NCBI GenBank assembly: GCA_032229885.1
Contig: JAVYAJ010000267.1
Location: 1-37,995, forward strand
Direction of reading: 5' to 3'
From: Anammoximicrobium sp032229885
GTDB taxonomy: Bacteria > Planctomycetota > Planctomycetia > Pirellulales > Pirellulaceae
Length of the DNA stretch: 37,995 nt
The first letter of the stretch is position 1. Each line of letters starts with the position of its first letter. The notes beneath the pieces are model-generated. The model saw nothing but the letters and a program-made list of their open reading frames with translations. It was not told where the DNA came from and did no database searches. The position numbers and the translations under genes are program-made. Positions 26,393-34,537 of the stretch are shown here, in pieces.

Positions 26393-26838
26393 CGCGCCGT
26401 TGCCCCGTGCGTTGTCCTATCATAACTTTCGAGTCGTCGCACTCGCTTCAGCGCGGAACTCCCGCTGGCTGACAATAGCGTACCGCCAATCTGAGCAGCC
26501 GCATCTCGACCAGCTCCCGAGCCTCGTCCAGGACCGCCTCGAAGGCGGCGGTCCATTCGTGCTTTCGCGTCGAACCGGCGAGTCGAGTGAACCACGGATG
26601 GACACGGATAAACACGGATGGCGGTCCGCCCGTAGTTACGCTTCGAGCGTGCGCTGGGCTCGCGAATGATCCGCGGGCGATGCCGCCCAGCCCGACGATT
26701 CTTCGCCGCGCCCGCCTCTGGTCGAGAATTCCGGCGATTCAACCGCTGCCCGTCTTGCGAGCTGTCCGTTGTATTGACAAAATCCCTGCTGTCCGCAGCT
26801 TGCTTGTATTTCCGACCCCAGAATTACGGAAAACCGAT
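26393..26838. other. Intergenic region with short dispersed repeat
   Basis: 446 bp between ilvD and the acidic gene. At about 26589-26622 it carries a CACGGATG-type dispersed repeat. An isolated TTGACA at 26774-26779 has no well-spaced -10. No gene recognised, although the frame of the acidic gene stays open upstream to 26587. Confidence 0.5.
26589..26622. repeat. CACGGATG-type short repeat
   Basis: Three spaced copies of CACGGAT separated by GGA and AAA-type linkers (CCACGGATGG, ACACGGATAA, ACACGGATGG), a dispersed intergenic repeat style also seen, as an ATTCGTG variant, near 36040-36072. Confidence 0.6.
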
Positions 26839-27213
26839 ATGAGCGGAGAATTGGAACGGGCCGCGCGGCCGACCGGGCTGGACTGGCCGGACGTGCCGGG
26901 CGAGGAAGACGACCTCGATTCGACAAGCCCGGTTGTCGTGGCCGAGATGCCCGACCAGGACGATTTTGACGACGACGACTTCGACGACGACTTTGACGAC
27001 GATTTCGAAGAGGAACTCGAGGACGAGTGGGATTTCGAGGATCTGGCGACGGACGACGAAGACGCCGATGGGGGCGACGCAGACGATGTCGAGCCCGAGT
27101 TCGAGGGCGAGTTGGATGACGACGAGCTCGACGACGTCGAAGGCCCCGCCGCCGACGAAGGCGGAGCGTTGGACGATGATGACGAGTTGGACGATTTCGA
27201 GGACGAACCTTGA
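26839..27213 (+). CDS. Very acidic small protein coupled to ileS
   Basis: 124 residues. After a short N-terminal part (MSGELERAARPTGLDWPDVP) nearly the whole protein is Asp/Glu-rich with runs such as DDFDDDDFDDDFDDDFEEE, so it is probably disordered and strongly negative. No catalytic motif. The frame is open further upstream to 26587, but the composition changes at the ATG at 26839 and this is the more likely start. Its TGA (27211-27213) overlaps the ileS ATG (27213) by one base, so translation is probably coupled. It may be a regulatory or chaperone-like peptide; function unknown. Confidence 0.72.
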   Translation: MSGELERAARPTGLDWPDVPGEEDDLDSTSPVVVAEMPDQDDFDDDDFDDDFDDDFEEELEDEWDFEDLATDDEDADGGDADDVEPEFEGELDDDELDDVEGPAADEGGALDDDDELDDFEDEP

Positions 27214-30200
27214 TGTTTCAGCCGGTAGCCAGTAGCGCCAGATTCCCTGATTTGGAGGAGGAAGTCCTCGAATTTTGGAACCAGCGGCAGATTTACGAAC
27301 AATCGCTGCGCCGTCGCGCCGGGGCGCCGCGGCTGGTGTTCTACGAAGGCCCGCCAACGGCCAACGGAATGCCTCATCCAGGCCACTGTCTGACGCGGGC
27401 GATCAAAGACCTGTTTCCGCGCTATCGGACCATGCGCGGCTACCGCTGTGAACGCAAAGCCGGCTGGGACACGCACGGCCTGCCGGTCGAGGTCGAGGTC
27501 TGCAAAGAGCTGGGGATCCACGCCAAGGAAGAGATCGAGGCGTTCGGCGTCGAGCCGTTCATCCACCGCTGTCAAGAGAGCGTGTGGCGATACGTCCAGC
27601 AGTGGGAACGACTGACCCAGCGGCTGGGCTTTTGGATCCACCTGGACGAAGCGTATGTGACTTATCATCAGAGCTATATCGAAAGCGTCTGGTGGTCGCT
27701 GAAGAACCTGTTCGATCGCGGCTTGTTGTACCGCGGCCACAAGATCGTGTGGTGGTGGGCCCAGGGCGGCACGGCGCTCAGCGCGGGCGAGGTCGGACAG
27801 GGCTATCGCCAGGTGGCCGATCCCAGCGTATTCGTGCGTTTCCCGCTGGTCGACGAACCCGGCACGTCGCTGCTGGTGTGGACGACCACGCCCTGGACGT
27901 TGCCCAGCAACCAGTTCGCCGCTGTCCATCCAGAACTCGACTACGCCACGGTATTGGATGCCGAGACAGGCCAGCGGCTGATCGTGGCGGCAGCCCTGGT
28001 GGACACGATCGCCGCCAAGCTCAAACGCGAACTGCGGGTCGAGGCGACGTATCGCGGCGAGCGGTTGGTCGGGCGTCGCTACGTGCCGCCCTTCGATTAT
28101 TACTATCGCGTATTGGGCGATACGCAGGGTCGCTTGGTGGCCGGCGGCACGCAGCACGTGGCCTGGCGGGTGGTGGCCGCCCCGCTCGTCACGACCGACA
28201 GCGGTTCGGGCGTCGTGCATCAAGCGCCCGCGTTTGGCGAAGTCGACTTCGAGGTGCTGGGTGCGGAACGCGCCCGGTTCGTCGCGGGCGAAGGCCCCGA
28301 GTTGATCTGCGCCGTGGGGCCCGACGGCCGGTTTACCGACGAGGCCGACGAGTACGCCGGCCGCTGGGTCAAGGACGCCGACAAGGACATCAATCGCGAG
28401 TTGCGGGCACGCGGGCTGTTGTTGCACGTCGAGCAGTATCTGCACGATTACCCGTTCTGTTGGCGAGCGGACAACGATCCGCTGATCCAGTACCCGCGGC
28501 GCAGTTGGTTCATTCGCACCACCGCGTTCAAAGACCGCATGTTGGCCAACAATGCGCGGATCAACTGGGCCCCCGAACATATCCGCGACGGGCGATTCGG
28601 GAATTTCCTCGAGACCAACGTCGATTGGGCCTTGTCCCGCGAACGCTATTGGGGCACGCCATTGCCGATCTGGGTCTGCAGCGCCACGGGCCGAATGGAA
28701 GCCGTGGCCAGCTATGCGGAACTGTTGGCCAAGCCCGACGTGCTGGGCGTCGACGTCTGGGAACGGGCCAAGGCCGCCAAGCCCGAACTGCCGGATGACC
28801 TGCGGGTGCACAAACCGTACATCGACGCGATCACTTACCGATCGCCGTTCGATCCGACGGGGCGGATGCGGCGCGTGCCGGAGGTGATCGACTGTTGGTA
28901 CGATTCCGGCTCGATGCCCTTTGCCCAATGGGGCTATCCGCAGACGAACGGTTCCCGGTTCGAGGATCAGTTCCCCGCGGATTTCATCAGCGAGGCGATC
29001 GACCAGACCCGCGGTTGGTTCTACAGCTTGCTGGCCATCAGCACGATGCTGTTCGGCGAGCGCGATGGCCAGTCGGGCAAGGGCGCGGAAGGCAATGGCG
29101 CGGGTGGCAATGGCGCAAGTGACGAACGCGCGGAAGGCGAACTCGCACGAGAGAACCACCCGGACGAAAATCGCGCGTCCGGCGACGGCGCTGGAGGCGA
29201 TGGCGCTGGTGACAACGGATCCGCCGCGGCCCGCGCGGACGTCACGCCCGTCTATCCGTTCCCGCACCCGTTCAAAACGTGCATTGTGTTGGGATTGATG
29301 CTGGGCGAAGACGGCGGCAAGATGTCCAAGAGCAAGCGGAATTATCGCGAGCCATCGGAGATCTTCGACCGGTACGGCGCGGACGCCCTGCGCTGGTATT
29401 TCTTTGCCAACCAACCACCCTGGTCGTCGATCCGCTACAGCGAGCAGGCGATCAAGGACAGCATTCCCGAGTTTTTGCTGCGGCTGTGGAATGTCTACAG
29501 CTTTTTCGTGATCTACGCCAAGATCGACGGCTTCGATCCGGCCACGTCGATCGATGGCGACGTCGGCCAACTGGACGCCGCTGAACTGGCGCGGGGCGAC
29601 GGCTATCGACCACCCGCGGAACGAGGCGAATTGGACCGCTGGATCCTCGGCGAACTGAATCGCACCGTGGCGGCGGTGATCGAGCGGATGGACGCATACG
29701 ACAATTTCATGGCCTGCCAGCGGCTGCACGAGTTTGTCGATGCGCTGAGCAATTGGTATGTCCGCCGCAGCAGGGATCGATATTGGAGCAGCGACACACG
29801 CTCGACCGACAAGCGCGACGCGTACTGGACGCTGTACGAATGCCTGCTGGCGACCAGCAAGCTGGTCGCTCCGTTCACGCCGTTCCTGGCCGATTCGATG
29901 TGGCGGAACCTGTCCGGCGTGTTTGGCGGCCGCGCGCTGGAAAGCGTCCACCTGTGCGATTATCCGACGTGCGATCCGCGGATCGTCGACGCCCGCCTGT
30001 CCGAACGAATGGCTCTGCTTCGCCAGATCGCCTCGCTGGGCCGCAAGGCGCGGATGGACGCCAAGCTGAAAGTCCGCCAGCCGCTGGCCAAAGTCGAAGT
30101 GATCTTGGCTCGCGACGACCACCAGGCGTGGCTGGCCACACATGACGCCCTGTTGCGAGACGAGCTGAACGTCAAGCAGATCGAGTACGTGCGCCAGGCC

Positions 30201-30776
30201 GCGGATCGGATCGATTACGTGGTGCTGCCGAACTTCAAACGGCTGGGGCCGCGTCTGGGCAAGCGCCTGCCTCAGCTCAAACAACAGTTGGCCGCGGCCG
30301 ACGGCGCACGGCTGCTGGACGAGCTGGCGGCCAAGGGTACGGTCCGGCTGGACGTCGACGGGCAATGCCTCGAGCTGGACTCGGACGATCTGCAGGTCCG
30401 CCTGCAGGCCAAGCCGGGTTGGGCGGCGGCCCACTTGCCCGGATGCGTCGTCGTTCTTTCGACCGAGCTGACGCCGCAACTGGTCCGCGAGGGCCTGGCC
30501 CGCGATCTGGTGCGATTGATCCAGGAACGGCGCAAGGAACTGGACTGCCAGTACACGGATCGCATTCAAGTCAGCTTGGTGACCGAGTCCGACGAACTGC
30601 GCCGGGCGATCGACGAAAATGCCGAACACATCCGCGGCGAAACGCTGGCGACCGAATTGGTCGACCGGCCGTTGCCGGACGTCGAGCCCAGCCAGCACGA
30701 CGTGGCGGACAATATCGTCGAGCTGGCCGTTCGAGTAGTCGAGCGCCGCGCGGACGATGCAGAACGTTCTTCGTAA
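27213..30776 (+). CDS. ileS: Isoleucyl-tRNA synthetase (eukaryote-like IleS2 type)
   Basis: 1187 residues; charges tRNA-Ile. It starts with FPDLEEEVLEFWNQRQIYEQS, has the class I HIGH-type motif HPGH at 55-58, AGWDTHGLPVE, the editing-domain TTTPWTLPSNQ, and KMSKS at 703-707. Length and these segments fit the IleS2 (eukaryote-like, typically mupirocin-tolerant) type; that assignment is from pattern recognition only. Between LLAISTMLFGE and PHPFKTCIVLGLMLGEDG it carries a low-complexity Gly/Ala/Asp/Asn/Glu-rich insert (about residues 617-676). Start: ATG 27213 overlaps the upstream stop; GAGG at 27199-27202 serves as ribosome-binding site. A TTG just before it (27210) is less likely. Confidence 0.96.
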   Translation: MFQPVASSARFPDLEEEVLEFWNQRQIYEQSLRRRAGAPRLVFYEGPPTANGMPHPGHCLTRAIKDLFPRYRTMRGYRCERKAGWDTHGLPVEVEVCKELGIHAKEEIEAFGVEPFIHRCQESVWRYVQQWERLTQRLGFWIHLDEAYVTYHQSYIESVWWSLKNLFDRGLLYRGHKIVWWWAQGGTALSAGEVGQGYRQVADPSVFVRFPLVDEPGTSLLVWTTTPWTLPSNQFAAVHPELDYATVLDAETGQRLIVAAALVDTIAAKLKRELRVEATYRGERLVGRRYVPPFDYYYRVLGDTQGRLVAGGTQHVAWRVVAAPLVTTDSGSGVVHQAPAFGEVDFEVLGAERARFVAGEGPELICAVGPDGRFTDEADEYAGRWVKDADKDINRELRARGLLLHVEQYLHDYPFCWRADNDPLIQYPRRSWFIRTTAFKDRMLANNARINWAPEHIRDGRFGNFLETNVDWALSRERYWGTPLPIWVCSATGRMEAVASYAELLAKPDVLGVDVWERAKAAKPELPDDLRVHKPYIDAITYRSPFDPTGRMRRVPEVIDCWYDSGSMPFAQWGYPQTNGSRFEDQFPADFISEAIDQTRGWFYSLLAISTMLFGERDGQSGKGAEGNGAGGNGASDERAEGELARENHPDENRASGDGAGGDGAGDNGSAAARADVTPVYPFPHPFKTCIVLGLMLGEDGGKMSKSKRNYREPSEIFDRYGADALRWYFFANQPPWSSIRYSEQAIKDSIPEFLLRLWNVYSFFVIYAKIDGFDPATSIDGDVGQLDAAELARGDGYRPPAERGELDRWILGELNRTVAAVIERMDAYDNFMACQRLHEFVDALSNWYVRRSRDRYWSSDTRSTDKRDAYWTLYECLLATSKLVAPFTPFLADSMWRNLSGVFGGRALESVHLCDYPTCDPRIVDARLSERMALLRQIASLGRKARMDAKLKVRQPLAKVEVILARDDHQAWLATHDALLRDELNVKQIEYVRQAADRIDYVVLPNFKRLGPRLGKRLPQLKQQLAAADGARLLDELAAKGTVRLDVDGQCLELDSDDLQVRLQAKPGWAAAHLPGCVVVLSTELTPQLVREGLARDLVRLIQERRKELDCQYTDRIQVSLVTESDELRRAIDENAEHIRGETLATELVDRPLPDVEPSQHDVADNIVELAVRVVERRADDAERSS

Positions 30777-31058
30777 CGGGCAGGGGCAATCGTTCGCCGG
30801 CCTGCTCGCGGCAGCCTGCCGATGGGATGAACATGGCAGAGAGAGTCCCTCGCTGACACTTCGGGGTTACGGTCTAGCGCGAGTTGCTCGCTAAGGATCG
30901 TTCGATCATTTAGTGCCCGATTGTTGACAGGGAAGGCGTGGCGATTTGTAGTCGTTCACGATTTGTCACGCCAGCCTAACGCCGACAACCTGCGTTGCAG
31001 GACAAGCGAGCCTTGGAGAACGGTCACCGAGAATTAAAGCGGAAGGGCGCAAAAATTG

Positions 31059-31168
31059 AAGCGGAAGGGCGCAAGCCCTCCGGTGTGTCTGCTGGCGGTC
31101 GATCCGATTGGTCCGCTACGAAGAACCTACCTACCTCGAAGGACCGGACGGCTTGCGCCGTTCCGCTT
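31059..31168. repeat. Inverted pair of GCAA-tetraloop hairpin (REP-like) elements
   Basis: The left arm 31059-31084 and right arm 31143-31168 are 26-nt inverted copies differing at two positions. Each arm is itself a hairpin with a GCAA loop: AGGGC-GCAA-GCCCT on the left and, read on the minus strand, ACGGC-GCAA-GCCGT on the right. The two differences pair with each other. A partial third copy lies at about 31036-31052. The pattern matches REP-type elements. Confidence 0.8.
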
Positions 31169-31296
31169 CCATTAGCGGCGCGTTCCCCGAACGGTTATGC
31201 TGATCCTAGATCTCAACCGGACACCTCATTGATCGAACGATCTTAAAACGCCACTTGTCTGAAAAACCGAAGGCGTTTTCCACACGATCCTTTGCG

Positions 31297-31350
31297 CGGG
31301 TTCGAACGCCCGCGCAGGTTCGAACGCCCGCGCGGGTTCGAGCGCCCGCG
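31297..31350. repeat. Three 18-bp tandem repeats with TTCGAA core
   Basis: Three contiguous 18-bp units (31297-31314, 31315-31332, 31333-31350) follow the consensus CRGGTTCGARCGCCCGCG. They end 68 bp before the start of the glycoside hydrolase gene. Confidence 0.85.
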
Positions 31351-31418
31351 CCGTGGACAGCGGTGTAGAAACGACGCGGCCCAAGGCCGGACGAGACTCG
31401 TAAGCCGGAGATGCTGGG

Positions 31419-33425
31419 ATGTTCAAGCGTCCATTGGGGGTGATACTGGCCCTGGTTGTGACCATCGCGTTGCCGCGTTTGGCCCGCGGCGCAGAGACCG
31501 TCGTGTTTCGTGCCGACTTCGAGACGGCGACGACGGCCGCGCCGCCCGATGGCTGGGCGATGTGGGGCGCGCAGCAATACAAGGACCCGGCCAACTTTGC
31601 CCGCGACACCCGGCAGGCCCACGGTGACGCGGCGAGCTTTCGCATTCACCATCCGGCTGGCACGGCCGGCTATGTCGTCTCGGCGCCCGCGGCGGCCATT
31701 CGGCCCCGGTCCGGCCAGATGTACACGGCCACGTTCTGGGCGCGAAGCCAGCGGCCGGGCACGGCGGTCTTCGGCTGGACGGCGTATCGCCAGATCGGGC
31801 CGTACATCGACGCTCCGTCGCCCGGCTCGTCGAACCTCGAGGTGGATCAGCAGTGGCGCCAGTACCGCTTTGTCCTGCACGAAGGTTGGGACTTTTTTGC
31901 CGAAGACTGCCGGTATCTGCTGTTGACGTTTCATGCCACCGCCAAGGTCGAGGAGGAACAGACCTTGTGGATCGACGACGTACAGGTTGTCGAACAGCTT
32001 TCGTCGCGCGAAGGCCGTTTGGCGAACCCGGCCACGTTGGCCTACGAGCCGTTGCCCCACCGCGTCCAGCCGGGCGACGCGCTTCGCCTGACGATCGACG
32101 CCAGCCGCCGCCTGCGTCCGACGCGGCGCACGGTGGGCGGCGTGTCGTTCCATCGAGTCGCCGGCTGGCCGGGGTTGCCCTTCGACAGGCAGGGCACGTA
32201 CGTGTTGCCGACGGAACTGGAACAGGCGGTCCGCCAGATGCGGTTGCCGATGACGCGGTTCTATGCCTTGGGCGACGAACCGTTCGGACTCGAAGCGGCG
32301 ATCGACAAGGCGGCCGCGTTCCTGGATCGGATCGGCGTGGACCAGACGACCACGCCGCTCGAGTTCGAGATCCAAGGCGCAACCAGCAAGCTGCGGCCCG
32401 ACGAGTGGGCGCGCGGCGTGCGTCACAGCCTGGACCGCGGCTATGGGTTTCGCCATTGGGAGATCACCAACGAACCGTACGTAGGCCGCGCGGGCCGCGC
32501 GTTTCCGACGCCCGATTCCTATCTTGAACATTTCCTGGCCGTCGCCGACGCGATCCGCGCGGCGCATCCCGCGGGCCAGATCGGCTTGGCGATCTCGCAT
32601 CGCAGCCCGGCCTGGGGCAACTATCTGCTGAAGCGCGCCGCCGGCCATTACGATTTTGTCGTCGCCCACTATTACAGCGCGCCCGATGTCCAACGCAGCA
32701 CGTTCGAGGACGTGGCGCTGACCGCCAACTATCGGATTCTCGACGAGATCCTCCAGACCGACGCGCTGCTGCGACTGTACAACCCCGAGCGCGACGTGTA
32801 CCAGTACGACACCGAGTGGGGTTTGCACGCTTCGGGCCCGCAAGGAGAACGCGCCGATTACGTCCGCCGCAACGGCAATATCTGGGGGATGACGCACCGG
32901 GCGGTGCGCTTGATCCATTACCTGCGCGAGGATCTGCTGCGCGGAGCCAGTTGTTGGGAAATGTTCACCCACCAGCGGGCGCCCGGGTTCGGCTTTCTGG
33001 CACAGGACGCGCCGCGGCGGCGGTCGATGTTCTACTGGCTGTATTATTACTTCAACCGGCACGCCGGAAGCTGGGTGTTGCCGCTCGACGGCGTCGCCCC
33101 CTACCACGAAGGCTCGGCCGCCGGGCGGACGTACCGCGGGCCGCTGACGCCGGCCGTCGCGACGCTGAGCGAGGACGCGCGCCAGATCTACCTGATCGTG
33201 GCCAACGGCTCGTGGGAGAAGACCGTGCCGGTCAGCGTGACGTTGGAAGGCTTCGCCCCGCGAGGCGGCACGGCCGTCGTGCTGGCCCACGCCGACCCCG
33301 ACGGCGATCCGTTCCTCGACCGCCGCGAAGATCTGGTCAGCCCTTTGCCGATCACCATCGCCGACCAGCGGATGACGGCCGCGCTGCCGCCGCACGCGGT
33401 CGCGTTCATCACGCTGGAACGCTGA
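31419..33425 (+). CDS. Secreted glycoside hydrolase, clan GH-A-like, with N-terminal beta-sandwich
   Basis: 668 residues. Signal peptide MFKRPLGVILALVVTIALPRLARGA. Residues about 28-190 look like a carbohydrate-binding-type beta-sandwich (VVFRADFETAT at the start, LWIDDVQVVE at its end). The catalytic part contains HWEITNEPYVG with E352 as likely acid/base (the NEP motif of clan GH-A) and YDTEWGLHAS with E466 as likely nucleophile. The C-terminal beta-domain begins near TLSEDARQIYLIVANGS. The layout recalls GH39/GH51-type enzymes such as arabinofuranosidases, but family and substrate cannot be decided here. GGAG 8 nt before the ATG. It probably acts in the periplasm or outside, in polysaccharide breakdown. 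Confidence 0.82.
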   Translation: MFKRPLGVILALVVTIALPRLARGAETVVFRADFETATTAAPPDGWAMWGAQQYKDPANFARDTRQAHGDAASFRIHHPAGTAGYVVSAPAAAIRPRSGQMYTATFWARSQRPGTAVFGWTAYRQIGPYIDAPSPGSSNLEVDQQWRQYRFVLHEGWDFFAEDCRYLLLTFHATAKVEEEQTLWIDDVQVVEQLSSREGRLANPATLAYEPLPHRVQPGDALRLTIDASRRLRPTRRTVGGVSFHRVAGWPGLPFDRQGTYVLPTELEQAVRQMRLPMTRFYALGDEPFGLEAAIDKAAAFLDRIGVDQTTTPLEFEIQGATSKLRPDEWARGVRHSLDRGYGFRHWEITNEPYVGRAGRAFPTPDSYLEHFLAVADAIRAAHPAGQIGLAISHRSPAWGNYLLKRAAGHYDFVVAHYYSAPDVQRSTFEDVALTANYRILDEILQTDALLRLYNPERDVYQYDTEWGLHASGPQGERADYVRRNGNIWGMTHRAVRLIHYLREDLLRGASCWEMFTHQRAPGFGFLAQDAPRRRSMFYWLYYYFNRHAGSWVLPLDGVAPYHEGSAAGRTYRGPLTPAVATLSEDARQIYLIVANGSWEKTVPVSVTLEGFAPRGGTAVVLAHADPDGDPFLDRREDLVSPLPITIADQRMTAALPPHAVAFITLER

Positions 33426-34537
33426 GCCGTCGAACGCCCGGACGCGGACAACGCCGCCCGAGCCAAGCGCGGACGACGCCCGGGCGGGAGACAATCGTTT
33501 TAACGCCCCGCACAGTCGCCGTTGCCCGGACGCGCGCCGACGGCGGCGGCGATCCCCAGCCTTAGGATGGACGGCGCGGCCGCCGTCCGTGGTGCGTTGC
33601 TCGTCCGAGTGGAAGAAGAGTGGCGTGCGTTTCCGAAGAAATCTCCGAGGATCTTCGCGATCAACTGCGTTGCGCGGGCGATATCAGTTCGGGGGGGGCG
33701 CGACATCGATCGCGATTGTCCGCAAAATCACGACCACGCCTTGCGCGCGATAGATGCATGGCGTTGGCGGTCGCCTTGGGCACACGTGTGGCCGAGCGGT
33801 TGCGGGCATAGCACGTTCTACCGTTCGCGGGCCGGACGGGCCGAGTTGAATGCCCGGAGCTGTGCGGCAAAGATGGAGTGAGATCCCCGATACACGGTTC
33901 CGTTCTGCGCGGCGCAAACGATAACAACGGATTTGCGTCACGGCAGGCGACGCGGAGGTCAGCGGTGCTGATTATCGGTTTTCGCCGAACAATGCCGGGT
34001 TAAACTGCATCGTTGGTGACGAGTCGGTAAAAAGCGTTAATTGTTGCGGCCAATTCGCTTGTCCAGCGGCGACTGGGAAGCGATACTATACCTAGTCGAG
34101 TTGTACCTGTTTCGCGCCGGTAGACGCCTACGCGAGCATCTCAGCGCCGCGGGGTCGTCCATGGCGTCCGAAATACGGTTCGACGGCTAGGCCATGAACG
34201 AGCCACCGGCGGGACACGGCCGGCACGCGGCGGAGAACGGGGGCGCTCGTACGCACGGTTCGATCTGGCCGCGCACACCTCGACGTCCGATTCGGCCGAG
34301 GCGGAATCGAGATCATCCGACAAGACGATACTGGAAATCGTCCACAGCAACACGAGGAAACGATTTCGACGCTCGGCGGCGAGGTAGACGACAGGCGTCC
34401 GGCTGGCGGGATGCAAGTCGCCGAAACCGAGGGTGTGATCCCGCGACGGTTGTACGTTGCCCGACGAGCAACACGTTGGGCGAAGCCGTGCAGGACAGTC
34501 CGTTTCAATCACCGAAAGACGCGGTACAAGTATTGCC
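33426..34537. other. Non-coding region of about 1.1 kb
   Basis: No reading frame with protein-like features; open frames here are GC-driven. A hairpin follows the glycoside hydrolase stop (separate entry). A tRNA-like fragment near 33790 was checked and dismissed. The last 80 bp should contain the leader of the HTH/membrane protein. Confidence 0.5.
33454..33487 (+). terminator. Possible terminator after the glycoside hydrolase
   Basis: A 7-bp perfect stem CCGCCCG (33454-33460) / CGGGCGG (33481-33487) with a 20-nt loop, starting 29 nt after the stop; a weak T-run (GTTTT) follows about 10 nt later. Confidence 0.3.

Larger units (their letters stand above)
30777..31418. other. Intergenic region between ileS and glycoside hydrolase
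   Basis: 642 bp with no gene recognised. It contains a pair of inverted hairpin elements (31059-31168) and three 18-bp tandem repeats (31297-31350), both listed separately. Confidence 0.55.

Noticed and set aside
26739..30698. 1319-codon minus-strand open frame
   Set aside because: Opposite the acidic protein and ileS; contains a serine run that is only the complement of the Asp codons.
31297..31350. GGTTCGAAC segments resembling tRNA T-arms
   Set aside because: They are part of an exact 18-bp tandem repeat with no tRNA body around them.
33785..33835. tRNA-like fragment GTGGCCGAGCGGTTGCGGG
   Set aside because: It resembles a Leu/Ser D-arm, but no matching anticodon arm, T-arm or acceptor stem could be built.
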